DNA from: Sphagnum compactum
Lineage: Eukaryota > Bryophyta > Sphagnopsida > Sphagnales
NCBI GenBank assembly: GCA_965153455.1
Contig: OZ234500.1
Span: 5,828,001 to 5,892,000, forward strand
Direction: 5' to 3'
Length of the DNA stretch: 64,000 nt
A program made the translations under genes and the position numbers. Below, in pieces: positions 10,976 to 22,365 of the stretch (within the stretch, counting starts at the first letter, position 1; every line of letters begins with the position of its first letter). The notes under the pieces are model-generated. The model had not been told where the DNA came from, searched no databases, and was given only the letters and a program-made list of their open reading frames with translations.

Positions 10976-12919
10976 AAGAATTGAGGCTCTTGGCTGCCTG
11001 TTGCCTCGTCTCATTGGTTGCAAAGGAATTTGTGTTTCTAATAAGGGTGTTCTTCATCTGACAAAGCTAAGGGAAATCCCAAACTGGGGCTGAAATCCCC
11101 CTGAGGACCAACGAATTTAGATGAAAGAAAACTAGTTTGGTCACCAATTATTTTCCTGTGTACTGTTTTCATCTTGACTTCTCATTTAGTCCCCAGTTTT
11201 GATCAAATGGCCACACAATTGTGCCCCAAATTGGAGTGGGGTACCCATAACTATGATAATGTTAGAAAAAGCAGCTAGTTCTACCCCAGGGCTAACAGAA
11301 TGAAATGTGTGTAATTTTGTCAAGGCAAAAAGAGGCAAATGGTTTGTATGTATTATTATTGTACCCTCTGTTTGGAACTTCGTACCCAGTAGAGAGACCA
11401 AGTGGATTACAAAGCGCTTTACAAACAACTACCAACCTTGCAAAATGCTTTTTCGGCAAGTGCTTACAAGTGCCTTTGTTTTCAAGTAGTGCCTACACCT
11501 TGGTGCATCATGGTATTGGGGCAATGCTACTGTGATGGCCCATCCACTATAGGGTCATGCAAAGTGCACCGCCTGCCCATGCCCTTCTTTCTTCATGATG
11601 GTGCAAATGTCAGGGATAATATTGAAGCCCTGGTCCAAGCAATGGTTTCTGAGGGGTGAGTTGAGGTGTTTAGGATAGAAAGTTTTAATTATTTTCAAAG
11701 AAAATTCCTAAAATGGCCATAAAACTGAAAAACTCTCGAAAACATCTTTCTTCAGGATTTTTCCATTTTTCAGGAAAACAACTACCTATAGCCAGGATTG
11801 TTGCAAAAATTTTGCCACCAAAAAAAAAACACTGGTTCAACTTGGCATCATTCCACTTAGGCCTTCCTTTTCTTATTGTTTCTAGCCGTGTTGGGCGGTT
11901 CTCACTTTTGTGAAAACCACCGGCTCCAGTTCTCACAGCCATTTTAAAGAACCTTTAAGGTTCTCATTATTAAAAAAGACGAAAAGATTTAGATAATCTT
12001 TAAAGGTTTCAGGCTTTTGGGAAAAAAATTCCAATGGTTTTCAGTTTTTTGGGGTCTCATAAAATTATAACCCTCGGTTTCAGAAGCGGTTCTCAGAACC
12101 TGGTTTTCATACGAATCCCACTTCACTTTATTATATGAAGGGTCCGTTGTTGGCTCCTCCTAATATTCTCTCTCTTTCTTTAAGTTTATTTTCTCTTCCA
12201 AAGGGAGATAGATAAGAGATAACCTCCATTTGGTTTTCATTTGGTCCCATGTTTTGAGGATGTTCACTAGATGTTAATATGAACCCCGAAATTTTGAGTT
12301 GTTCGTTCTTTTGGGACTTCATCAAACATTCAAAATTCCATATTTGAGCTTTTGCGACTTTGAACTTGCCATAAGGAGCAGAGTCATATACCACACAATG
12401 CTCCAGCTCTTGTTGTGTGTGCACTAAGACTATGATTATTATTCACAATTCATGCCAACTACAGACTTGGATGGGTACTCAACCCCTAAACCCTAACAAC
12501 AAACCTCTTCCAAATCAAACAACCAGTTCATCACCAAATGGCTAACCATAATGGTTACCTTAGTTTTTGTTTCAAGGTTGTTAGTAGGCATGTAGTAAAA
12601 CGATCCTTTACCCATGTGTAAACCATCTACTTACCTAGCAATCACCTATTTTCTTACCTAATATTCACCTCTCTCTCTTTCTCTATATATATATGTACAT
12701 ATAGGATTTATGTTTCTTATAGAATGGGTTACCAATGTGAAATGAGATATTAACTCACTTGAGGTTCATCCATAACTGAGTCATAATGGGCATCCAATAG
12801 ATAGTCTAGGGTTTAGGGTTGAAAACAAAAAAACCCCCCCTTAAGTACCTTAGACAAATATTATGACTCATCAAAACCATTGTTCATATTATTTGTCTGA
12901 GGTACATAGGGTTCTTTTT
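10976..12919. other. No supported gene
   Basis: AT-rich spacer. ORFs at 11,186-11,942 and 12,131-12,424 overlap on both strands, have no recognisable motifs and look like chance frames. A (CT)n(TA)n microsatellite is at about 12,670-12,692, and a TTTAGGG-like doublet occurs at about 12,807. Confidence 0.5.
12739..12792 (+). repeat. Dispersed repeat B, copy 1 (inverted relative to 38,570)
   Basis: TTAACTCACTTGAGGTTCATCCATAACTGAGTCATAATGG-like wording recurs as its reverse complement at 38,570-38,625 (key words ACTCAGTTGTGGATGAACC and TGAGTTAATAT). About 50 bases are shared. No gene is associated. Confidence 0.5.
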
Positions 12920-13105
12920 TCTTTACAAATTCCTCAAGTAGGTCCAATGGGGGAGGGTCCCCTAGCATTTATTAGCATTATTACTGGCAACTGTCATTTG
13001 AGGTGGGCTGTAGCATTTTTACAAAATTGGTGTGCCTAGGTCTAGATATGGGTAATTTATTTATTTTCATTTCAAAAAACGTCCAAAAAATGGCTAAAAA
13101 ATCAC
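12920..13105 (+). repeat. Dispersed repeat A, copy 2
   Basis: Direct-orientation homologue of 10,310-10,515. It begins AAATTCCTCAAGTAGGTCCA and keeps CCTAGCATT, GGCAACTGTC, CTGTAGCATTTTTACAAAA and GTGCCTAGGTCTAGAT. It runs directly into a 46-base segment shared with the 16-kb repeats. Confidence 0.6.
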
Positions 13106-13111
13106 CCAAGT

Positions 13112-13157
13112 CACTCCTGCCCACCAAGGATGTTCATTGCTTGATTAAACAGGAAAA
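13112..13157 (+). repeat. Partial copy of the 16-kb direct repeat
   Basis: A 46-base segment starting ACTCCTGCCCACCAAGG and ending TTAAACAGGAAAAA is identical to the start of the repeat at 16,073. It is truncated after this, so it is a fragment of the same family. Confidence 0.6.
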
Positions 13158-16040
13158 ACACTAATGAATTCAAACCCATGAGTGCCTAGTATTTTGGAAA
13201 TAGCCACTTTCAACCAACCCCTCCCCCCATAATGAATTTGTAAAAAAAAAAAACCTTTCCCTTCCTCAGTTATTTCACAATGAAAAAAAAATTGAAGAGA
13301 AAAAATAACCCCTTTCCCCTCCTCCTTCCACATTTCAAATGAAGGGAAAAAACCAACCTCCACCCCCCTCCCCCTCCCCCTCAACAGTAAAAATAAAAAA
13401 TAAAATAAATCAAGGCGCACCCCCTCCCCCTAAACAATGAAGAAATATAACTAAATGATTCCCCTGGCCATTCTCAACAGTAAAAAAAGTAATTTATGAA
13501 AGTTACAAGCAGTAAAAAAAGTAACAAAAAGTAACAAACACTGAGCCTTCAATAGTAAAAAATAATTTGAAAAAGTTACAAGTAGTAAAAAAAGTAACAA
13601 AAAATGAAAAAAGTCAACAAAAGGGGCCTCAGCATTACACTAAAAGGCCTCAGCACCACTGTGTATTTTTGGTGGTCAAAGGGCCTCAGGCCTTAGGCAT
13701 CGCGAGCGTAATGCCCGGATCATATGTATAGGCGGGAAACTTGAAACCCGTTAACTTCCCCCGGCCGCGGCCGCGCCCTCGCCCGCGCGGTCCATTTCTG
13801 GGCGCATTGACTGATGGACCTGCTTTGTCAGACCGGCATGGCAACAAATTTGTCGCCATTTGGGCCCACCACACAGGAGCTGACAAGTCGTTATTTGGCC
13901 TCTCGAATTAGCCATTTGTAGCTGACCTTTTTAGTTGTACATTCAATTTTACCGCCCAATGAGAACGCGCCAAGAAGTTGTGCGCCTCCAGATCGAGGAG
14001 TCACCAGACTGGCACTAATGAGAAGTCGGCACCTGGGTTTGAACAAATGGGCTTTTTTTAGGTCGTTGTCGGTTTGTATCTCCCTTGCTGTGTGTGAAAA
14101 GGGATTCAAATAGTTTCGCATTCAATTTGGGTAGGTAAGTGTGCCCTGGAGTGGGCACGCAATTAACTCAACGGAAAAGTGCGGGGTATCAGCGGATTTA
14201 ATGGCCTAGGGGAAAAAATCATTTTTAAGGGTGAGGGCCAATCAACCTGCGCCAAATCAACAAAAAAGACCCTTTGGCGCCATCTTAGATGGGAGGTTGC
14301 CCATTTGAAAGGTGTAAAAGGCTGAAAAATCAAAAGCCCGCGAAAAAGTAAACAAATACTTACGAGTTCGCACATAGGGAACACTGAGATGATGAGGGCA
14401 AATTTTTTTGAACTGATGGACTGGGGTTAATTATGAACTGCCACTTTAGTTAGTTTTATTGGCATCACTTTTGGCCATCTCCCATTATTTGGCCCCTTTT
14501 TGACCCCATTCATGAATAAATTGCCTTTGTTACACTTGCCAATTCTTGAGTAATGCCATTTTATGGTAAGTTAATGTGAAACATGTTAAAATTTGGCATC
14601 TAGCAACGTCTAGGGGCTTGGGGGTTGGCAATCAAGCCTTTGCTTCTCATCAAATCTGGGTAGTTGGGTTTCTACTGGGATTTGAAAGCCCTTCCCCAAA
14701 ACGAGGCATTTTTTTCGGGATTTTAACACATTGCCCTCAAAAAAGACTTTTTCATTTGGAAGATCAAAGTTGCTCCTTTCCACGACTGAAAGCTGCCCAT
14801 GCAGAGCTCATCGAGCTCACATCTGGCAATTACCCATCTTCATGAATGACCTTGCATGGAATTTCTCCAGTGACTAACAAATTCCGGGTAAGGCCATGGA
14901 GGAAATTGGGTCAATGCCAGATGCAAGCCTCGGTCTGCATGAGCCTCAATAGCTTTCAGCTTTGGAGGGAGCAATCTTGATGTCTTAGTCAAAAATGTGG
15001 GCAAGGAAGGAACAGATTCCAGGATTTTGGGCGCATTTAAAATATTTCATTATGGATAGTTCCTGGTGCATTGGGGCAGATCACTGGACGAAATGGACTT
15101 AGCACGTTGGGCTTGATGAATTGGAAAGAGTGGGAGGGAAATTATTTCTTAGAGCGCGCCCGATGGTTATAATAGAATGGCATGTTCACCATATTTTGGA
15201 TGAAGTGGTAAATTGTTGCAGTCCCTAAGTTGGATCCGCATTAATTTAGTTTATTTTTATCGTCGTTTGCAAAAAAAAATCAAACAATATCTACCTACCA
15301 TCCATGGTTGTTCTAGGGTGTTCATCGGATAAAATTATGGTATCCTTACCACTATTTTACCCTTACCCTTGAGTGATGTTTGACATCAAACACCTCGCCC
15401 CCAGGTTTGTGGGACCCAAATCCTACACATCTTGTAATGCGAGGGCATCTTTTCTTTGAATGTCATATATACCCCTTGCCCTAAGAGTTTTTTTTTTCCA
15501 ATCATACAACCTCTTTACCCTGAGGGTATGAAAAATCATTATACCCTCCCAACACTCGAATCAACACTGCGCCTTCAATATGCTAAAAGCCGATAGATGG
15601 AGGCTCAAACGGGGGCTGGCACTGGGCGAGCTCTCCCATAATTTGCCTTGCACCACTATAATGCATGATCCCTCCCACTCGTGGCACTCACCATGTTTGT
15701 AAAGGTTAGGAACCCGTCCTTTGAGAAGGCCGTTTCAACCCAACTTTTGGATGTCTAAAATGTGGAAGAGGGAAAAATGTGCAAATGTTTTCAAACCGCA
15801 CAAAAGTGAAGCAGTTTCTTTTGCCGTGGATACGAAAACAAAGACTCAACGATTTTTTTTAAAAAAATTAATAGGGACCACTAGGTCTTCGAGGTCTATA
15901 TTTAGAAGGATCTGGGATCATGGGGCCCGGGACCCGGGTAAACCTAAACCACCCACACCCGACCGTTATTCGGAGTCTGGTTTTAAAACATTTCTATTTG
16001 AGCGGTCATGAAGAAGTCAAGTACCCGACCCAGACAAGAT
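13158..16040. other. No supported gene
   Basis: The region contains homopurine/pyrimidine-rich stretches (13,200-13,600 with AAAAAAGTAACAAAA words), a GC-rich patch at 13,740-13,800 and unassignable short ORFs. A CACTA-like word occurs at 15,351 but without a partner. I see nothing coding. Confidence 0.45.
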
Positions 16041-16043
16041 TTC

Positions 16044-16870
16044 CATTTTTTTTAGAGCAGGAGTATTGTAGGACTCCTGCCCACCAAGGATGTTCATTGC
16101 TTGATTAAACAGGAAAAAAAATTTGTGCCATATAAAATTTACCCTTTTTTTTTCCTGGGCTTTAATGACCCAACACCCGCTGGTGCACCAACGACAAATC
16201 TCGTTTTAAGGTTCGAGGTGGACAAACTTTTCTCCCAGGGAAATTAAAGAATAGCTCAGAGAAAATGCATAAAACATACTTATTAAATTGAAAGTCTTTA
16301 CTATCAAAGAGGTATTTAATATGGATTTGTATGGAACAACTTAAGCTGTATCACAAAATTAATCAAGAATTATTTTTTACAGTCTGCTTATTGGACCCTT
16401 CAAATGTTTGGGATATACATGTGGACCACCCAAGGATTTTTTTTTGTCTGTTCATGTTTTGTGAATACATTTAATAGGGTATAAATATTTAATGCTATGT
16501 AAGGACGTATTTTGTTTTACGATCGTAATCATTTGCATTTTTTTAAAGCAAGAGTATTGTAGGACTCCCGCCCACCAAGGATGTTCATTGCTTGATTAAA
16601 CGAGAAAAAAAGTTCCCGCCATATAAAATTTCCCCTTTTTTTTCGTGGGCTTGAATGACCCAACACCCACCGGTGCACCAGCCACAAATCTCGTTTTAGG
16701 GTTCAGGGTGGACGAACTTTTCTCCTTGGGAAATTAAAAAATAGCTTGGAGAAAATGGATAAAATATACTTGTCAAATTGAAAATCTTTACCATCAAAGA
16801 GGTATTTAATATGAATTTGTATGGAACGACTTAAGCCGTATCACAAAATAAATCAAGAATTATTTTTTAC
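16044..16870 (+). repeat. Direct repeat pair, about 335-bp copies separated by about 155 bp
   Basis: Copy 1 (16,044-16,380) and copy 2 (16,536-16,870) share their whole length, from a T-run plus AGAGTATTGTAGGACTC to AATCAAGAATTATTTTTTAC. Identity looks near 90%. The offset is about 491 bases, and the 155-base spacer is unique. The layout could be a tandem duplication or a very small terminal-repeat element. I see no TG...CA ends, primer-binding site or polypurine tract, so I do not call it a retroelement. Confidence 0.65.
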
Positions 16871-17287
16871 GACGACTACCAATAGCTAGGGTTGTTTTGC
16901 CCAAAGGATCATTATGGCAATGGCGTATGGCATATTTAAAGTATGTGATCGTGTCGAGTCGTGGTTAATTTTAATTAGTAAATATCTTGGGACATTTTTG
17001 GTAAACTGTACTAAAGTTTCACACTTGCACAAAGTTTAATATATCACATATCCTTTTAATTTATAAGTATTAATTGTAACAAAGCTTTGTTGAGATGGAG
17101 GATGAATTAAATGTTTCGCTGTCGTATGGTAACCGAAGAAAAAATAGGGTTATCTGGTGCCTGAAGATAATGCACTTCGTTTCTGAGCAAAAAACTTGTT
17201 GCAGGGGTGCTCCTCAAACTCCTCTTATGCACTCCCTTTAACGTCTATCTCTACTTCTTCCCCACACACACACACACACACACTCGT

Positions 17288-17319
<32 letters not shown>

Positions 17320-17820
17320 GCTCTCCAAGGGCTGGCCCAATTTGCGAATTTGCGCCAAGACCGCGTCTATACTGGAAACTTTTTTTTCCAGGAAAGAAAA
17401 AACAGAAGACAGGCAAGAAGGTGGTGCATGTATTCTAGATCATATTCCACCGACCTCATGTGCTGCTGCACCCGGCAAGCAACACTCCCGCATCCAGAAG
17501 AGCTGCTGCTGAGGGCATGAAGAGATTGCAGAAGAAGCTAGGCGGCGGCAACAACAGCATAATATTACTGGAAGGCTTCCGGCAGCTGCAGTAGCACTAC
17601 CTAGTTGCTGCAACGTCAACGATCTGGTTGAGAGAGATTGCTGAGAAAGGTAGGAGCTTTGGTTACAAGTCAAGTTGTTTTTTAGCTTTCACAGAAAAGA
17701 GAGACTGAGGACTAGAGGCACGGCTTGTTGCTGTTGTTATTACAAACGTCCTACGCACAAGATAGAAAGACGCGAGCGAGCGAGCGGGCATGCTTGATGG
17801 AATACTATGCTCTCCGTCCC
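16871..17820. other. No supported gene; contains an (AC)n(CT)n microsatellite
   Basis: The compound microsatellite (AC)n at about 17,262-17,284 and (CT)n at 17,288-17,318 is the main feature. Short flanking ORFs exist only because of the dinucleotide run. Sequence after 17,440 is CTG/CAG rich but lacks family motifs. Confidence 0.5.
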
Positions 17821-17839
17821 GTCATCCATCCAAACAGAA

Positions 17840-18605
17840 CAAATATATATTTTTAAAAGGAAAAAAACTAGAAAAAAATAAAAACAGAAAAACACTTTAA
17901 CAATTAGAAACTTTTTGTAAACACTTAAACATGAAACAAAAAAGGGAAATACAATAAAATAATCTTAAAAGAAAATTAAAAAATAGATGACAAAAAATAA
18001 GAAACAAAACAGAGAGCAAAAGAAAGAGAAAAAAAACCATACTTGAAAAAAAAATGAGGTTTGTCTTCTTTTTCCAAACTTCAAACCTGCATCTAATCAA
18101 ACAAATTTTTTTTTCATCATAAAACATATTAGAAAAACTAGAATATTTTTTGGAAAAGAAAATAGAAACTAAATAAATAAATAAACACATAAATTTTTAA
18201 AAAAATGAAGATAGACAAAATAAGAATAGAAAAAATTAAAACATGAAACAAACATAAACAAAAAAGTAAAACACAAAAACTATAAAAAAGGAATGGAAAC
18301 AAATGAACAAAGAAAGGGAAATACAGTAAAATCATTTTTTTTTTAAATTACAAAAAAGAAGAAACGAAATAAAGAGTAGGAAATAAGAAAAAATAAAACT
18401 TATAATAATGAAAAAAAACCCTACTTGAAAAAGAATGAGGTGTGTCTTCTTTCTCCAAACTTCAAACTTGCATCCAAATAAACAAAAATACAAAAGTGAA
18501 AAAGAAACACTTTATTTTTATTTTACAAAATAATTATAAAAACAGAAAACACATAAAAATAAAAAATAAAAAAGATAAAAGTTTTTAAAAAAAACTAAAA
18601 CATGA
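17840..18605. repeat. A-rich low-complexity region with an approximately 390-bp internal duplication
   Basis: The + strand is very A-rich. A block with 'TACTTGAAAAA' followed by 'ATGAGGTTTGTCTTCTTTTT' and 'CCAAACTTCAAACCTGCATC' at about 18,035-18,110 recurs at about 18,420-18,475. 'AAAGGGAAATACA.TAAAAT' at 17,940 recurs at 18,314. Hydrophobic Phe-rich ORFs on the - strand are by-products of this composition. Confidence 0.55.
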
Positions 18606-19354
18606 ACCAAACATTGTTGAAATAACACACCTGTGCATTAGGCACGGGGTTCAAACTAGTAGAAGATAATATATATATAACGTGTTTTTCAGGTATATAT
18701 GTATTGAGTGAAGTTGGGGTTCAGATAGAGCTTCTTATTCTGAGATATTCTTTGGGTAAGATGTATGGTGATGGTGCTGTTCGAAAGCGACATTTTGTTC
18801 TAAGACACTCTGACTTCTCTCACAATGGTGTTCTTTCTTTCTATCCACTTGTGCTTGTTATGGCTGAAACAGTGGAATCTGCCACTTGCAAGTAACGTGT
18901 TTTTCAGGTATATATTTGATTGGCATTATGAATACACCACCACTTGTAACCCTTTCCAGGGTTTGCATATTGTCTGGTTATGGTTGTTAAAGGGGACAAT
19001 AGCATGTATTTTCATTTTTGGTTTCTGATGTGTGCTTTATTCACATGTCTACCCATTAGGACTATCAGGGTTAACTTTGGAACCAACTCATGCATTACAT
19101 GGACTATAAGGTGTATATGTGCCATGAGACCCTCACTTGTACTGGATAATTGTTGGAATAAAATAGATTATTTCCACATGTCAAACCCACATATTGTAAT
19201 CTTGAGGGGATTAATTGGACCTTCTTGTTGAATACACATATACATTGTTTTGCTTCATCAAGTGATAAACTATTGTAAGTAAAATTGATATCTTCAATTG
19301 TCAATTGTCTTCTAAATGTTTGTGGAGCAAGCTACTAAAAGTTAGGGATAGATA
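18606..19354. other. No supported gene
   Basis: A 20-base phrase, GTGTTTTTCAGGTATATAT, occurs twice (about 18,681 and 18,898). Otherwise there are no motifs. It lies just outside the CACTA region. Confidence 0.4.
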
Positions 19355-19748
19355 CACTATTTTAGGTGTGGCAAAATAAATTAAGTTATTTTTCACCTAT
19401 ATCCTAAACCTTATCAATGGGATTGTCATTTGTAGGCAGCCCTAATCCTAGACATGCCTACAAAAAATGTGTACCTAGCTTACCAAAAGACCATAGTTGG
19501 CATATTTTGGTTACACATGCAACTATGAGTATATGCATATCAAATATATACGATGATATATCAAATATATACGATGATATATCACAAAAATCATCCAAAG
19601 GTTGGGATGAAGGTGATCATAGTTGCACCATAGTTGCATACACACCCAAAAAGGGGGCAAAAATCCATTGTAGTTGCATAAAAAACCAAAGATAGTTGCA
19701 TCCCAGTTGCAAACATGGTGGTTGCATATGACAGAATTTCTAATAGTG
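19355..19748. mobile_element. Possible small non-autonomous CACTA-like element
   Basis: The right edge reads TTCTAATAGTG (ending 19,748), the reverse complement of a CACTATTAGAA terminus typical of CACTA elements. A possible partner, CACTATTTTAGG, starts at 19,355. Inside, AGTTGCA/GTTGCAT words are repeated at least seven times between 19,490 and 19,730, like subterminal binding motifs, and a 21-bp unit is tandemly duplicated at 19,537-19,578. The flanking 3-base target sites do not match, so the pairing of these ends is uncertain. It has no coding capacity. Confidence 0.35.
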
Positions 19749-19925
19749 GAAGAATTATGACTCGCAAATGGTTTTGAGATCCACTGTGTATCGCAAGAGC
19801 ATGGCACTGTATTCTTATTTTGGAAGCAGGGTTTATATTCATTTGGAGTCACTTTGGAAGGCAAAAAAAAATATCTATATCAAAATTTCAAAATTTACAA
19901 TGTAAAAGGGTTTGCAACCCTTGGG
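19749..19925 (+). repeat. 180-bp block shared in inverted orientation with 43,640-43,816
   Basis: From GAAGAATTATGACTCGCAAA to CAACCCTTGGGTAT this block matches the reverse complement of 43,640-43,816 at roughly 95%. Here it lies just 3' of the TNPA-like gene, so it would be 3' UTR or subterminal sequence of the CACTA element. Confidence 0.75.
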
Positions 19926-19944
19926 TATCTAACACACTAGCTGT

Positions 19945-21785
19945 CTATCTAAACTTCCTTCCCCTCTTGGATTTCTTCCTTGAATCTTTCTTCCTAGTGT
20001 TCTCTGGTGGAGGGGGAGGCTGCTCATCCTCCTCCCTCTCTTCATCGTCCCCCTACCCCTCCTCCTCGTCCTCTTCCTCCTCCCTATCCTCTTTATCTTT
20101 GCCCCCTGCAGAACCTGCATTTCGACTAGCAAATGAATTGGGTCCACTGTTAGTGGTAGCACTGGGAGCAGTGCTAGCGCCTCTCTCCTCCTCATCACTA
20201 CTGCCTTGGGAGCTCTCACTCTCACCCTCAGATGCCTGCATTTCAACATGCAAAGCTTAGTCAACACCATAAATGAAAATCTTGATTCAAATGAAAACAA
20301 TCTCAACACAAACAGAAATTGAATCCCAACCAAACCCACTCACCAATAGTGCATCAACATGTTCAAAAAGATGCTCCTTGCCATGCTCCTGGCCCATTGT
20401 CATTTCTGCAGCTGTGATCTTCCTTTTGTACCTCTTGTACTATCCCCATAATACAACAGGTCAATAAAAACGCATAAAGAGTCTATTCAAGTCTCCGACC
20501 ACTTTTGCGAAGCGCAGACCTTCGCATACTGAAACTTGCGAAGCAGTTTGCGAAACAAATCCCATCGTATCTTTGCGAAACAAACGCCATTTGACCTATA
20601 TTTGCGATGCAATTCGCATCGCAAAGGTATCGCAAACAGTCCTATTTAACTCCACAGAAACTCAACTTTATTCGAATCTTTGCAGGAAAGAAATGGAGGA
20701 GAAGGAGGGTACTTACAAATGCTGTTTTGAGGCCGGGAATGCCACCTTGCCCTAGCCTGTGGTGGTGGGTGGAACCAGTTTCACTCGCTCTGCAGCCTTG
20801 AGGAACTTCAATGGTGGATCACCAACCTCGTCCACCACTTATTGGCATTCAGCAAGCTTCAGCTCCAGTGCCTTCAGGTCACGGTCAGACCTCCCAAACT
20901 CTCTTGCCTTCAAAGCCTTGGCTAGCTACTCTGTGATCTCCTTCAGCTGCCTTGCTGCTTTCAGCTGCACCTCAGATTGGTAGAAGGCATTCCAGATGTC
21001 TTCTGAGAACTGAAGCGGCCTCTCCAAGTTCCTATACACATTCAGGTCTCTCAGGTGAGCACGAATCTTCATCCTATCATGGTATCTTGCTTGAGACATT
21101 GAATTGGAAATCTTGTCTGCAATCCACTGTGAATCAAGCTCTCCTCCATTTCGAAATGCTCCCTTGACCTGATTTATCACTCTTTTCTGCTCTGCCTTTG
21201 AGAGAGTGCCCCACTCAACTCCTCGTGCAAAGTTGGTGGAGACAATGTGCCTAATGGTGCTCTTGGCCCCAGTGTATGCCAGCTCGGTTGGAATTCCCTC
21301 CTCTGCCAATGTTATCAGAGGGAGCTTCTTCCTCTCCTCCTCCTTCTTCTTCAGGTCGAGCTTCTCCTTTCTGATGGCATCCCTCTCATCCTTCCTCCTT
21401 TTCTTCTCGAGAGTTCTAGGTGAGAGAGCTCCTATTGTTGCTCCTCATCTCTCTTTCTCTTCTTCTCTACTGCCTTGGCTTTTGCAGCCTTCCTTGCCTC
21501 CTCCTCTCTTTGTGCTTCCCCAGCAGTCAGCTCTGCTTGTAATGCTTGACCTAAGATGGTTGTCAAGGATGCCAGCCCTTCAGGTGTCCTAGTAACGATT
21601 GCAAACAACTCTGAAGCTCTCAAGTGATCAGCAACCATCTTCCTCAACCTTTCCTCATTGTTGTCACCTCCTCTAGACCCAGAACCCCCTCCACCAGTCC
21701 CAGCCATTGCAATCCGCAACCTCCTCTCTGCCCAAGCTTTCCTTTGACACTTCTCGAGTAATGCCGAGAATGAATTCAAATTCAC
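19945..21785 (-). pseudogene. TNPA-like second gene of the CACTA element, frameshifted
   Basis: Reading leftwards, an N-terminal part (ATG at 21,785 or 21,707) has a Gly/Ser stretch, a predicted helical domain ('ERLRKMVADHLRASELFAIV'), and a long charged coiled coil of K/E/R residues. A one-base frame change near 21,415-21,435 leads into the segment 21,309-20,926 with 'WGTLSKAEQKRVINQVKGAF' and 'QWIADKISNSMSQARYHDRM', reminiscent of plant Ptta/En/Spm accessory proteins. In-frame TAG and TAA follow, with further coding-like sequence to about 20,760. A last exon (20,235-19,945) follows a TGCAG acceptor; it is acidic and then basic ('KKDSRKKSKRGRKF') with one TAG. In En/Spm the second protein binds subterminal motifs and assists the transposase. 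That role here is inferred from position, strand and charge. Confidence 0.55.
20500..20645. promoter_or_regulatory. TTGCGA/TCGCAA motif cluster 1 (intronic)
   Basis: At least eight TTGCGA, TCGCAA or TTCGCA words lie within 145 bases, in both orientations. The cluster falls between the coding parts of the TNPA-like gene. Candidate binding motif for the element's own DNA-binding protein. Confidence 0.5.
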
Positions 21786-21789
21786 TCGC

Positions 21790-22365
21790 CGTCCTACTCT
21801 AGTCTAGACCCCCAGAAAGGTTACACTACACCTTCAAGGGATTCTGTTCCAGCTTAAGGACTTTCGGCAATTCAGGTCTTGCGATGTAATCCGCATCGCA
21901 ACTTGCGATACGCTATTTATCGCAAAGGAGTTTGGGTTTCAAAAATGACTAACGGACGCATTTCCGAAGGCCGTGCAATGCTGTTAGTTTCGCAAAGTTA
22001 GAGAGTTGCGAAGTCTGGGGCTTCGCTAATGTAGGAGGAAGTTAAAGGGTTTAGGGCTTTGGTTTAAGTAACGTATGCAGATGCCAAGAGGGATGCGATG
22101 GTGGGGGTTCGCAATGGGTTTGCAAAGTTTTAATTTATTCAGGTTTTAACATTTTGTTGTTTTTTTTGCATATGCCAAAGGGTTTCGGGCAACCAGTCCT
22201 ATAGGCATTGTTGAGCCCACATTGGATGCAGGTATGCATTTCTTTTTGGTTTAGGTAGTCTCAATTTAAGAGTAGTCAAGGGTTTATATTGTTGTATCAC
22301 ATGATTTTTGAAAGTCTAATCTGGTCTTTGCCTTACGTTTGTGCCTTATTAATGTGACAAATGAT
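21790..22365. promoter_or_regulatory. Divergent intergenic region with TTGCGA motif cluster 2
   Basis: This 575-base gap separates the - strand TNPA-like gene from the + strand SET/transposase genes and so must hold both promoters. Between 21,870 and 22,130 there are eight or more TTGCGA/TCGCAA-type words in both orientations. Self-regulation by the TNPA-like protein is plausible (inference). No clear TATA box was assigned. Confidence 0.45.

Noticed and set aside
16044-16870. Direct repeats as LTRs of a miniature retrotransposon
   Set aside because: No TG...CA edges, primer-binding site, polypurine tract or target duplication could be identified.
17897-18335. Hydrophobic, Phe-rich ORFs on the - strand that could pass as membrane proteins
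   Set aside because: They are the complement of an A-rich low-complexity region and have no other coding features.
19929-20339. 136-residue Arg/Leu-rich ORF on the - strand
   Set aside because: The overlapping frame gives the acidic exon with a TGCAG acceptor and a Lys/Arg-rich end, a better reading; the longer ORF is a shadow.
21826-21840. CACTACACC at about 21,831 as the left terminus of the CACTA element
   Set aside because: It would leave the TNPA-like gene outside the element, and beyond CACTAC it does not match the right end at 27,921.
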